A stretch of 64,000 nt of DNA, taken from the NCBI RefSeq assembly GCF_031583065.1, contig NZ_CP134053.1, positions 1,240,001 to 1,304,000 on the forward strand, read 5' to 3'. Positions 26,318-34,196 of this stretch are shown in pieces. The notes under the pieces were generated by a model. The model worked only from the letters and a program-made list of their open reading frames with translations, did no database searches and was not told where the DNA came from. How positions within the stretch are numbered: the first letter of the stretch is position 1; every line of letters starts with the position of its first letter. The DNA is from Streptomyces sp. CGMCC 4.7035 (GTDB taxonomy: Bacteria; Actinomycetota; Actinomycetes; Streptomycetales; Streptomycetaceae). The position numbers and the translations under genes are program-made.

Positions 26318-27077
26318 CCAGGCACTTCCCGGCCCGCCGACATTGCGGGTCCTCGTGGCCGACGACAACCCGGTGGTACGGGCGGGCCTGACGGCGTTGT
26401 TGTCCGTCCACCCCGACATCGAGGTGGTGGCGGAGGCGGCGGACGGCGCACAGGCGCTCGCGCACGCCGCCCTGCACCGCCCGGACGTCGTTCTCCTCGA
26501 CGTCCGCATGCCGGGCACGGACGGCCTGACCGCACTGCCCGAACTGGCCCGCGCGGCCCCGGTGATGATGCTGACGTACAGCGCGGAACCCGAGGTGGTG
26601 ACGGAGGCGCTGCGCCGCGGGGCCTCCGGCTACCTGGTGCATGGGGAGTTCACGGCGGCGGAACTGATCACGGCGATACGGGGTGTGAGGGAGGGGCGGG
26701 CGACGGTGTCGCCGGTGGTGGCGCAGGCGTCTGCCGCTGTCTCGTCTTCGCTCGGTGTTTCGTACGAAGCGAAGGAAAGTTCTTCGCATCTGCAATCTGT
26801 TGTGGCACAGTCTTCAATGGCCCGGCTCTCTCGTGTGGCGGGCCTGCGGGGTCGTGCCGCGGGGTGGCTGGATTTCGGCCTGAGTTCGAGGGAGGTGGAG
26901 GTCATGGATCTCATCGCGTCCGGCATGAACAACCGGCAGATCGCCGCCGCCTGCTTCATCAGCGAGAAGACGGTCAAGAACCACATCAATCGCATCTTCG
27001 CAAAGCTGCACAGTTCCTCGCGGAGCGAAGCGATCGCTTATTGGCTGGGGACGGCGGGGGAGGGGTGGGGGCGGTGA
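26310..27077 (+). CDS. NarL/LuxR-type response regulator with atypical receiver
   Basis: A 255-residue regulator; ATG 26310 overlaps the kinase gene end and has AGGAGG upstream. The receiver has the acidic pocket (VADDNPVVR) and phospho-acceptor Asp in LLDVRMPG near residue 64. The position normally held by the conserved lysine near residue 111 reads GYLVHGE, so the Lys is His. A long linker (about 140-185) is Ser-rich and encoded by unusually AT-rich DNA. The C-terminal LuxR helix-turn-helix (LSSREVEVMDLIASGMNNRQ) is intact. It probably regulates the Flp/TadG genes directly downstream. Confidence 0.88.
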   Translation: MPDQALPGPPTLRVLVADDNPVVRAGLTALLSVHPDIEVVAEAADGAQALAHAALHRPDVVLLDVRMPGTDGLTALPELARAAPVMMLTYSAEPEVVTEALRRGASGYLVHGEFTAAELITAIRGVREGRATVSPVVAQASAAVSSSLGVSYEAKESSSHLQSVVAQSSMARLSRVAGLRGRAAGWLDFGLSSREVEVMDLIASGMNNRQIAAACFISEKTVKNHINRIFAKLHSSSRSEAIAYWLGTAGEGWGR

Positions 27078-27185
27078 CCTTACGGTCGCTGGGAAGTTGG
27101 GTCCCTGGGCCCACTCCGAGTAAGGGTTCTTTCACGTACCGTGCATGGGTTGGGAGTAGCCCCATCGGCTGGGAGGGCGAGGGCC

Positions 27186-27401
27186 GTGGTGACCAAGGCG
27201 AGGCGCAGGATCGACGGGTGGCGGCGGATTGTGGTGGCCCGGATGCGGGGGGCCGAGCGGGATGCCGGGGCTGGGTTTGTGGAGTACGCCGGCTTGATGA
27301 TCATCATCGCGGGCATCTTCACGATGATCGACGGCCTCGGCCTCGACGGCGCGATCTCGGGGGCGATCATGAACGCCGTGACCAACGTCATCGGCGGCTG
27401 A
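27186..27401 (+). CDS. Flp-like pilin
   Basis: A 71-residue small pilin. A basic leader (VVTKARRRIDG) precedes AGAGFVEYAGLMIIIAGIFT, in which the GxxE-type prepilin junction and hydrophobic helix match actinobacterial Flp pilins. The C-terminus is short and Gly-rich. The start is GTG 27186 or 27189, after GGGAGG. It is the expected structural subunit of the Tad system encoded upstream. No prepilin peptidase gene is seen in the window. Confidence 0.82.
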   Translation: MVTKARRRIDGWRRIVVARMRGAERDAGAGFVEYAGLMIIIAGIFTMIDGLGLDGAISGAIMNAVTNVIGG

Positions 27402-28003
27402 CCGCCCCGCGCAGGCTGGACGACCGTGGACAGACGCTCCCCATCTACATCTGGCTGACGGGAATCCTGCTGTTCGCCGCAGTCGCATTCTTCGTCTTCG
27501 CTCAGGCAGCGTCCGCCCGCAATGGAGCCCAATCCGCGGCGGACGCTGCGGCGTTGGCCGCCGCGCAGGACTCCCGCGACGAGCTAATGACCGATCTGCA
27601 AGACGCCGTCGGCCACGAAGACGACTGGCTGGACTGGTTGGACGGGAAGCCGCCGGCAAATGCGGGAGCAGATGCCGCCGCACGGCGGTTGGCCGGAGAG
27701 AACGACGCGACCGTTCTGGGCGTCCAACAGGTCATGAGGAACGGCTATCCCGGATTCCAGGTCGACGTCCAGACGAACTACACGGTCGGGAAGTCCATCA
27801 TCCCGGGCACAGAGTCGAAGCACGCCAAGGCCCAGGCCATCGCGGTCATTGAACCCCGCTGCACCTTCGCCCAGGACGCCGACCCGAAGAAGCTCGTGCA
27901 GCTGGATTGCGACGGCCAAGTCGTCGACATCGACCCCGAAGATTTCCATTCGGACGACCTTCCTGACGCGTCCGTGCTGTTCTCTGTGCATCTGGCCGAA
28001 TGA
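27398..28003 (+). CDS. TadG-like pseudopilin, apparent CTG start
   Basis: About 201 residues. The N-terminus reads DDRGQTLPIYIWLTGILL, a TadE/TadG-type signal and hydrophobic helix, followed by the QSAADAAALAAAQ helix typical of TadG and a 130-residue extracytoplasmic domain with two Cys (CTFAQD, DCDGQ). No ATG, GTG or TTG occurs in this frame near the signal. The frame's CTG at 27398 overlaps the stop of the Flp gene (CTGA), so a coupled non-canonical start is the simplest reading; CTG 27416 is an alternative. Confidence 0.75.
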   Translation: MTAPRRLDDRGQTLPIYIWLTGILLFAAVAFFVFAQAASARNGAQSAADAAALAAAQDSRDELMTDLQDAVGHEDDWLDWLDGKPPANAGADAAARRLAGENDATVLGVQQVMRNGYPGFQVDVQTNYTVGKSIIPGTESKHAKAQAIAVIEPRCTFAQDADPKKLVQLDCDGQVVDIDPEDFHSDDLPDASVLFSVHLAE

Positions 28004-28018
28004 AAGGAAGCCGTACCG

Positions 28019-28609
28019 ATGGACTTTCGGCACACCATGAAGGGCCGCAGGGCGCTGAGCGCGGTCGCGATCACGACTGGGCTGCTCCTCACGGTGGCCG
28101 GCTGCGGCGGAGGAGACGACGAAAAATCCGACAAGGGAACTCAGGCTCCTTCCACCCCCGCCCAGCACAGCAGCGCCGACCAGAAGGAATCGCAGGCACC
28201 TCAGTCGGACACGGTGCTGGCCGAGGTCAAAGGGGAGAACGGGCTGGCACTGACCGTCACCGCCGCCAAACGTGACGGTGGGGGCTTCGTGACCGTCGAA
28301 GGCACGGTCACGAACAACACGGGGATGCTGTGGGTTGCGGCGAACTGGCGAGGTGACGAAAAGGAGTTGGTCAGAAACGGTGGCTCCATCGCCGGCGCCA
28401 GTCTGATCGACCAGAAGGGCAAGAAGAGGTATCTGATCCTCCGGGACACCGCGGGCCGCTGCCTCTGCACACAGTTCACCGGAGGCGTCAAGCAAGGCGC
28501 CACCGCCCAATGGTTCGCCCAGTTCCCCGCCCCACCCGAAGGCACCACGAAGGTCGACTTCCAGGTCGGCGGCATGCCCCCCGCCTCCATCGAGCTCTCC
28601 GAGGGGTGA
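28019..28609 (+). CDS. Putative lipoprotein
   Basis: A 196-residue protein with a lipoprotein signal peptide (basic start, hydrophobic core and lipobox TVAGC near residue 29) followed by a Ser/Gln-rich spacer and a strand-rich domain with two Cys (RCLCTQF). It is co-directional with the pilin genes 15 bases upstream and with the OmpA-like gene 6 bases downstream. I do not recognise the domain. A surface-anchored accessory role is inferred from position. ATG 28019 follows AAAGGAAG. Confidence 0.75.
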   Translation: MDFRHTMKGRRALSAVAITTGLLLTVAGCGGGDDEKSDKGTQAPSTPAQHSSADQKESQAPQSDTVLAEVKGENGLALTVTAAKRDGGGFVTVEGTVTNNTGMLWVAANWRGDEKELVRNGGSIAGASLIDQKGKKRYLILRDTAGRCLCTQFTGGVKQGATAQWFAQFPAPPEGTTKVDFQVGGMPPASIELSEG

Positions 28610-28615
28610 CCGACC

Positions 28616-29242
28616 ATGCGCCTCACCCCCCGAACCACCACCGCCCTCACCATCCTCACCGCCCTCACCTTCACCGGCGGCCCCCCAGCCACCGCCGACG
28701 ACACCCCCAGCACCCCCCCAGGCACCATCACCACCTCCCCACCCCCCTCCGTCGACCCCACCAGCCCGGGCCTGAAGCTTGCCGATGGGGCGAGACTCGC
28801 GCCTGCCAAGGTGCTGGACATCAAGTCCGTCGTCGAGGATCTCGGCGGTGAGGAGCGCCGCGAGGACACCAACGAGAACGTCACGTTCGCGCTCCAGGCC
28901 GAGGTGCTGTTCGCCAAGGACAGCTCCAAGCTGAATCCGGAGGCGCGCTCCCGGATCAACGCGATCGCGGACGAGATCAAGAAGCAGAACGCCACGAACA
29001 TCCGCGTCTTCGGCTTCACGGACAACCTGGGCTCGTACGCGCACGGCCTGACCCTCTCCAAGAAGCGCGCGGAGGCGGTCCACGACCAGCTGGCCGCGCG
29101 CCTCGGCGGGAACGGGAACGTCACCTTCGAGGTCCGCGGCTACAGCGAGGACTACCCGATCGCCGACAACTCCACGGAGGAGGGCCGTCGCAAGAACCGC
29201 CGGGTGGAGGTGTCGTTCCCGAGGGGGGAGCCGGGCGCGTAG
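28616..29242 (+). CDS. Secreted OmpA-family peptidoglycan-binding protein
   Basis: A 208-residue protein with a signal peptide (ending near ATA), a Thr/Pro-rich linker, and a C-terminal OmpA-like domain (about residues 95-200). Peptidoglycan-binding features are visible: FAKDSSKLNPEA, then the GFTDNLGSYAHGLTLSKKRA loop and helix, and the final RRKNRRVEV. It should bind cell-wall peptides. It closes the Tad-linked gene group and could anchor the pilus machine to the wall. Confidence 0.9.
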   Translation: MRLTPRTTTALTILTALTFTGGPPATADDTPSTPPGTITTSPPPSVDPTSPGLKLADGARLAPAKVLDIKSVVEDLGGEERREDTNENVTFALQAEVLFAKDSSKLNPEARSRINAIADEIKKQNATNIRVFGFTDNLGSYAHGLTLSKKRAEAVHDQLAARLGGNGNVTFEVRGYSEDYPIADNSTEEGRRKNRRVEVSFPRGEPGA

Positions 29243-29363
29243 ACGGCCCGCGTACCTGGTGTGGATGCCCTTCCCCGTGATCGGCGTGGCAACGAGGCCC
29301 GGTGCGACCTAGCGTGAGTACCGTGAGCGCCGGTGGGTGGGACGGACGTCGGCGAGGTGTGCG

Positions 29364-29945
29364 ATGAGGAAGATCGTCCTGATGATGTCGGTGTCCCTCG
29401 ACGGTTTCATCGAGGGACCGAACCGCGAGATCGACTGGCACCGGGTCGACGACGAACTGCACCAGCACTTCAACGACGTCCTGGCCGAGATGGGCGCCTT
29501 CCTCAGCGGGCGCGTGACCTACCAGCTCATGGCCGGTTTCTGGCCCACCGCCGACGCCGATCCGAACCGCACGGGACCCGTGGTCGAGTTCGCGCGTATC
29601 TGGCGGAACATGCCGAAGGTCGTGTTCTCGCGGACCATGCAGCACGCCGCCTGGCACACCACCATCGTCCGGGACGTCATCGCCGACGACATCCTCGCGC
29701 TCAAGGCGCAGGACGGCGGCGACCTCGCGCTCGGCGGTGCGGACCTGGCCGCCGAGTTCCTGCGGCAGGGCCTCGTGGACGAGTTCCGCGTCTACGTCCA
29801 TCCGGTCCTCATCGGCCGCGGCAAGCCGCTCTTTCCCGAAGCCGAGGCCGAGGCGCTCCCCGACCTCCGGCTGATCGACTCCCACCGGTTCGGCAACGGT
29901 GTCGTGCTCCTGCACTACGAGCGCGCGGGGGCAAGTGGCCAGTAG
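29364..29945 (+). CDS. Dihydrofolate reductase-family protein (RibD C-terminal type)
   Basis: A 193-residue protein of the RibD C-terminal/DHFR-like family. It begins MRKIVLMMSVSLDGFIEGPN, the usual N-terminal strand and loop of this group, and has the GGADLAAEFLRQGLVDEF segment near residue 125, typical of NADPH-dependent bacterial members. The reaction and substrate are not known. Start ATG 29364 has GAGG upstream; an in-frame extension to 29337 is unlikely. The 121-base gap before it shows nothing. Confidence 0.87.
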   Translation: MRKIVLMMSVSLDGFIEGPNREIDWHRVDDELHQHFNDVLAEMGAFLSGRVTYQLMAGFWPTADADPNRTGPVVEFARIWRNMPKVVFSRTMQHAAWHTTIVRDVIADDILALKAQDGGDLALGGADLAAEFLRQGLVDEFRVYVHPVLIGRGKPLFPEAEAEALPDLRLIDSHRFGNGVVLLHYERAGASGQ

Positions 29946-30014
29946 GCGTGTGGCCAGTAGGCATGCGCGGGTAAACCTGTTGTCCGGTCCCCGGCCGCCG
30001 GGTAGGAAGATCGC

Positions 30015-30887
30015 ATGACTGGACTCGGTGCTGTGTTCCGCCCCCAACTGCCCCCCGAGCGGCTGCGCGCGATCGTACGGCTCGCGGACGAGTCGGGCCT
30101 CGAAGAGCTGTGGCTGTGGGAGGACTGCTTCCTGGAGGGAGGGATCTCGGCCGCGTCCGCCGCCCTCGCCTGGACCGAGCGGCTGCGCGTCGGAGTGGGG
30201 CTGCTGCCCGTGCCGCTCAGGAACGTCGCCGTCACCGCCATGGAGGCCGCCACACTGCACCGGCTGTTCCCCGGGCGGGCGATCCTCGGTGTCGGGCACG
30301 GCGTGCAGGACTGGATGGGGCAGGTCGGCGCGCGCGTCGAGTCGCCCGTGACCCTGCTGCGCGAACACCTCCTTGCCCTGCGGGCGCTGCTCGGCGGCGA
30401 GCGTGTCACCACGGACGGGCGGTATGTGCGGCTCGACGGAGTCGCGCTGGACTGGCCGCCGGCCACCGCCGTGCCCGTTCTCGCCGGGGCCACCGGTCCC
30501 CGATCGCTGCGGCTGTCCGGCGAGGCGGCCGACGGGACGATCCTCACCGCAGGCACCGCGCCCGAAGGCGTACGAAACGCGCGCCGGCTCATCGACGAGG
30601 GACGGGAGTCGGCCGGCCGGACCGACCCCCACCACGTCGTCGTCTATCTCCTCACCGCCACCGGCCCGGACGGGGCCGCCCGTCTGAAGGCCGAGCTCGA
30701 CGCGGAGGGCCTCGGCTCCGTCCCGGACCTCGGTGTCGCCGGTGACGCGGACGCGGTCGCGAAGGCCGTCCAGCGGCTGGCGGAGGCGGGGGCCGACACC
30801 GTGATCCTCCAGCCCACGGGCGACGAACCGGACCCCGAGGGCTTTGTGCGGTTCGCGGCCGAGGAGGTCCGCCCGCTGGTTCCTTGA
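30015..30887 (+). CDS. LLM-class flavin-dependent oxidoreductase
   Basis: A 290-residue luciferase-like enzyme. Family features include the ELWLWEDCF segment near residue 35, the RLRVGVGLLPVPLRN region near 60, FPGRAILGVGHGVQDWM near 90-106, and the C-terminal half with LDGVALDWPP. It probably uses F420 or FMN. The substrate is unknown. It stands alone between a DHFR-like gene and a methyltransferase gene on the same strand. Confidence 0.88.
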   Translation: MTGLGAVFRPQLPPERLRAIVRLADESGLEELWLWEDCFLEGGISAASAALAWTERLRVGVGLLPVPLRNVAVTAMEAATLHRLFPGRAILGVGHGVQDWMGQVGARVESPVTLLREHLLALRALLGGERVTTDGRYVRLDGVALDWPPATAVPVLAGATGPRSLRLSGEAADGTILTAGTAPEGVRNARRLIDEGRESAGRTDPHHVVVYLLTATGPDGAARLKAELDAEGLGSVPDLGVAGDADAVAKAVQRLAEAGADTVILQPTGDEPDPEGFVRFAAEEVRPLVP

Positions 30888-31066
30888 CGTCCTCACCTGC
30901 GCTCTCCGGGCCGCTGAGGCAAGGATGCCCTTCACCTCCATCCCGAAGGACGGGAGAAGGACGGGAGACGTCAGGAGACCTGAGCGACCTGTCGGAGCCC
31001 GCCCCCCGCCCGCCCGGCCGGTAATTCGGTCGCCTCTTCCGCCGCCCCGCTGACAGGATTCCCGGC

Positions 31067-31837
31067 ATGGCCATGACCCGTACGTTCGAGGACCTCGTCG
31101 CCGAGGGCGCCGCCGTCTCCGTCGACGGCTGGGACTTCTCCTGGTTCGAGGGCCGGGCCACCGAGGAGCGGCCGTCGTGGGGATACGCGCGGGCGATGGG
31201 GGAGCGGCTCGCGCACGTGTCCGCCGCGCTCGACATCCAGACCGGCGGCGGGGAGGTTCTCGCCTCCGCGCCGACGCTGCCCCCGCTCATGGCCGCGACC
31301 GAGGGCTGGCCGCCGAACGTCGCCAGGGCCACGGCTCTGCTCCATCCGCGGGGTGCCGTGGTCGTGGCCTCCCCGGAGGAGGCGCCGCTGCCGTTCGCGG
31401 ACGGGGCGTTCGACCTCGTCACCAGTCGGCATCCGGTCCGTACGTACTGGGAGGAGATCGCCCGGGTGCTGCGCCCCGGGGGCACGTACTTCTCCCAGCA
31501 GGTCGGACCCGCGAGCGCCTTCGAGCTGGTCGAGCACTTCCTGGGTCGGCAGCCGGAGGCGGTACGGAACACGCGGGACCCCGAGCGGGCCCGGGCGGCC
31601 GCCGAAGCGGCGGGCCTGGAGGTCGTCGACCTCCGGGAGGCGCGGCTGCGCATGGAGTTCCACGACATCGGCGCCGTCGTCCACTTCCTGCGCAAGGTGA
31701 TCTGGATGGTCCCGGGTTTCACCGTGGAGCAGTACGGGCCCCAGCTCCGGTCGCTGCACGAGCGGATCGAGGCCGAGGGCCCCTTCGTCGCCCACAGCAC
31801 CCGCTTCCTGATCGAGGCCCGCACCCCGCGTACCTGA
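31067..31837 (+). CDS. Class I SAM-dependent methyltransferase
   Basis: A 256-residue methyltransferase. The SAM-binding motif I is degenerate but recognisable as LDIQTGGGEVL (about residues 55-65), with the post-motif acidic position in AVVVASPEEAPLPFADGAFD near 105 and motif III in RVLRPGGTYFSQQVG near 140. The target is unknown. The 205 bases downstream to 32042 show no gene. Confidence 0.87.
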   Translation: MAMTRTFEDLVAEGAAVSVDGWDFSWFEGRATEERPSWGYARAMGERLAHVSAALDIQTGGGEVLASAPTLPPLMAATEGWPPNVARATALLHPRGAVVVASPEEAPLPFADGAFDLVTSRHPVRTYWEEIARVLRPGGTYFSQQVGPASAFELVEHFLGRQPEAVRNTRDPERARAAAEAAGLEVVDLREARLRMEFHDIGAVVHFLRKVIWMVPGFTVEQYGPQLRSLHERIEAEGPFVAHSTRFLIEARTPRT

Positions 31838-32042
31838 CCCACGCGCGCGGTACGGGTGTCCGGTGTCCATATGCCGGGACGGACGCGCGGGGTTTCCACA
31901 TCGTTATCGATCGTGGCTCGCCTCGGGCGCTGAGCTTCACGTAAGTTCAGACCAATGTAATTCGCGTGAGCAAAGCTGCGCGGGCGGCACCGTGCAGTGG
32001 AGGGGGCTGCGCGGTGCCGCGCACATCGTGCCGACGGTGCCG

Positions 32043-32378
32043 TCAGTCCTCCCGTACGACGACATGTGCCCCGCGCCGAATCCCCCATCGCTCCATTGCA
32101 CCCGCCTCCGCCTCCAGGACGTGGCGCGCGCGGGGGCGAGGCAGGCCGATCCGCCCGGGTCGCATCGTCCGTACCGCCATCACCCGCAACTTTCGGTCCA
32201 GGTAGGCGACGTCGATCGCGAACCGCATCCCCAGGGTGTGCACCGCGCTCGCCGGGCTCAGCAGCAGCGCCCCCTCGATCCCGTCACGCCCGAGCAGCCC
32301 GCGCCGCCGGGCGTGGGCCGACCGGGCGACCTCCAGCGGTACCGGGCCGGGCGTGCCCGCCGTCGTGAATGTGACCAT
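32043..32378 (-). CDS. DUF192 domain protein
   Basis: A 111-residue DUF192 protein: RRRGLLGRDGIEGALLLSPA and VHTLGMRFAIDVAYLD are the two conserved blocks. The function is unknown. Start ATG 32378 has no Shine-Dalgarno sequence, but TAACTT lies seven bases upstream (32386-32391), which would place the transcript start at the ATG; a leaderless mRNA is likely. The longer frame to 32633 is not coding-like. Confidence 0.82.
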   Translation of the reverse strand: MVTFTTAGTPGPVPLEVARSAHARRRGLLGRDGIEGALLLSPASAVHTLGMRFAIDVAYLDRKLRVMAVRTMRPGRIGLPRPRARHVLEAEAGAMERWGIRRGAHVVVRED

Positions 32379-32609
32379 GGCTGCGAAGTTAGCGACGGCG
32401 TCAAGTCGACGTTCCTGCCGCGCATCACCCGCCGGGAGTACGCGGGGACATGTCGCCGAATGCCCCATAAGTCCGCGCAAACCCCTTGGATCCCTCAGGA
32501 TTCGGCCGGATCCCCCTTGAATCCATCGTGATTCGGCCACGATCACGCCCTGAATGAGTGCTTCCGGGACCATCGCCGCGTCGCCGGACGAATTCGGAGA
32601 GTAGTTGTG

Positions 32610-32706
32610 GTGCGCCGATGCGCGCGTCGGCACTTACGAAGGGTTATGGTGGAAACCCCCCCTCGGGCCGGTCCGTCTCCCCCCCACGGACCGGCCCGTT
32701 TTCTTT
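32610..32706 (+). ncRNA. Probable 6C-type small RNA
   Basis: The region has two runs of seven Cs (32656-32662 and 32679-32685). The second sits in the loop of a perfect 12-bp stem (32665-32676 with 32686-32697) followed by TTTTCTTT. A further GCCGA/TCGGC hairpin (32613-32630) lies upstream. The actinobacterial 6C RNA family is defined by C-rich loops of this kind. The exact 5' end is not visible; 32610 is approximate. No reading frame explains the terminator. The remaining intergenic DNA (32379-32609, 32707-33011) shows no gene. Confidence 0.6.
32665..32706 (+). terminator. Intrinsic terminator with T-run (3' end of the small RNA)
   Basis: A 12-bp perfect stem, 9-base C-rich loop and TTTTCTTT tail form one of the few textbook rho-independent terminators in the window. 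It lies 306 bases upstream of the prenyltransferase gene with no coding sequence just before it. Confidence 0.85.
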
Positions 32707-33011
32707 CCCCCCACGCGCGCCGCCCGCGACCCGCCCGACCCGTCCGCCGATCCGCCCACCGAGCCGCGCCCCTCGATGCGCTCCGAGCGCGCCCCCGGCG
32801 CCCCTCTCCCAGGCAGCCGATTCCCCGCGGGCCGGACCGAAACGCAGGCGATCGAGGCCCCCGTTCACGGGTACGCGTCCGGGGCCGGCCAAGGGCACCC
32901 TGGGCGGAGCCCTTGGCCCTCCAGGGGTAGGCTTCGCCTCCGGGGACCGCCATCTGACGGGATCGCGCACGCCCGCACCTGTCTGATTCGCACGGAGGGG
33001 CTGACAATCAC

Positions 33012-33785
33012 GTGAACCTGCGCGACAAGCTGCGCGGCCTGCTGGTCAGGTTGTACGCACGCCGGGTGGAAGGCCACCTGGACCACGCTCAGGTGCCCAA
33101 GCACATCGGCGTCATCATGGACGGCAACCGGCGCTGGGCGAAGGCGGCGGGCTCGACCACCGCGCAGGGCCACCGGGCGGGTGCCGACAAGATCGAGGAG
33201 TTCCTCGGCTGGTGCGCCGAGACGGACGTCGAGGTGGTCACGCTCTGGCTGCTGTCGACGGACAACTTCGACCGGCCGAAGGAGGAGTTGGTCCCGCTCC
33301 TCGGGATCATCGAGGACGTCGTCCGCTCCCTCGCCGCCGACGGCCGTTGGCGCGTGCACCACGTGGGCGCGCGTGACCTGCTGCCCTCGCAGATGCAGAC
33401 CGTCCTCAAGGAGGCCGAAGAGGTCACCGCGCACCGCGACGGAATACTCGTCAACGTCGCCATCGGCTACGGCGGGCGTCAGGAGATCGCCGACGCCGTC
33501 CGCTCGATGATCATCGACGCCCATGACAAGGGCACCTCGATGGAGGACCTCGCCGAGTCCGTCGACGTCGACATGATCGGCCGCCACCTCTACACCAGCG
33601 ACCAGCCCGACCCCGACCTGGTGATCCGTACGAGCGGCGAACAGCGCCTGTCCGGTTTCATGCTGTGGCAGACCGCCCATTCGGAGTACTACTTCTGCGA
33701 GGTCTTCTGGCCGGCCTTCCGCAAGGTCGACTTCCTGCGTGCCCTGCGCGACTACGCGGCACGCCACCGCCGTTACGGCGGCTGA
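33012..33785 (+). CDS. uppS: Isoprenyl (cis-prenyl) transferase, UppS family
   Basis: A 257-residue cis-prenyltransferase that condenses isopentenyl diphosphate units to a long-chain polyprenyl diphosphate, the carrier lipid precursor for cell-wall synthesis. The diphosphate-binding IMDGNRRWA motif is near residues 34-42, and the C-terminal DLVIRTSGEQRLSGFMLWQ and YYFCEVFWPAFR motifs are intact. Start GTG 33012 has GGAGGGG about ten bases upstream. Chain length, and whether this is the main or a second UppS of the genome, cannot be told. Confidence 0.93.
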   Translation: MNLRDKLRGLLVRLYARRVEGHLDHAQVPKHIGVIMDGNRRWAKAAGSTTAQGHRAGADKIEEFLGWCAETDVEVVTLWLLSTDNFDRPKEELVPLLGIIEDVVRSLAADGRWRVHHVGARDLLPSQMQTVLKEAEEVTAHRDGILVNVAIGYGGRQEIADAVRSMIIDAHDKGTSMEDLAESVDVDMIGRHLYTSDQPDPDLVIRTSGEQRLSGFMLWQTAHSEYYFCEVFWPAFRKVDFLRALRDYAARHRRYGG

Positions 33786-33970
33786 ACACTTCTCGCCGCG
33801 ACGGCGGAACACACCGCACCGCACCGCACCACGCAGGGCCGGCCGGTCGGCGGGACGGACATCACCCATTCGGGGGCGCACGCAACGGCGCATGTAACGC
33901 GGAGTTCATCGGGGCGCCGTCATATGCCGTGGCATGGCAGCGCATGTTCGAGGGCATAAGCCAAGCAGGT

Positions 33971-34098
33971 CGACACCCGAACCACGGGTGTCGTATCTCA
34001 GCGGACGGCTCGGGGCCGTCCGCCCGGGAGGCCCTTTGCACCAGTCCGACCGTGCGGTCTCGGCACGGAAGAAGCAGCGGAGGGCCGGTTTTCGGCCC
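33971..34098 (+). promoter_or_regulatory. Hairpin-rich leader of the PhoH gene
   Basis: Three hairpins lie in the 411-base gap before the PhoH gene: CGACACCCG/CGGGTGTCG (33971-33993, 5-base loop), GCGGACGGC/GCCGTCCGC (34001-34023, 5-base loop) and GGGCCG/CGGCCC (34082-34098). Two perfect 9-bp stems only eight bases apart look like a structured 5' leader or a tandem terminator. I do not recognise a known riboswitch. No gene is seen in 33786-34196. Confidence 0.5.
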
Positions 34099-34196
34099 GT
34101 GCATCGTGGCCGTCGACCGGCCGGGTTTCTCCCGCCCGCCCTCCCGGCTCTCCACTCCGTCGCTCCCCGACCTCATCCGAGGGGGTACGTCCTTCC

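Noticed and set aside
28510..28851. A His/Pro-rich frame overlapping the lipoprotein and OmpA genes
   Set aside because: Out-of-frame shadow of ACC/CCC-rich coding DNA; composition is an artefact.
32554..32604. A 16-codon frame (MSASGTIAASPDEFGE) before the small RNA
   Set aside because: No ribosome site and too short to support; probably chance.
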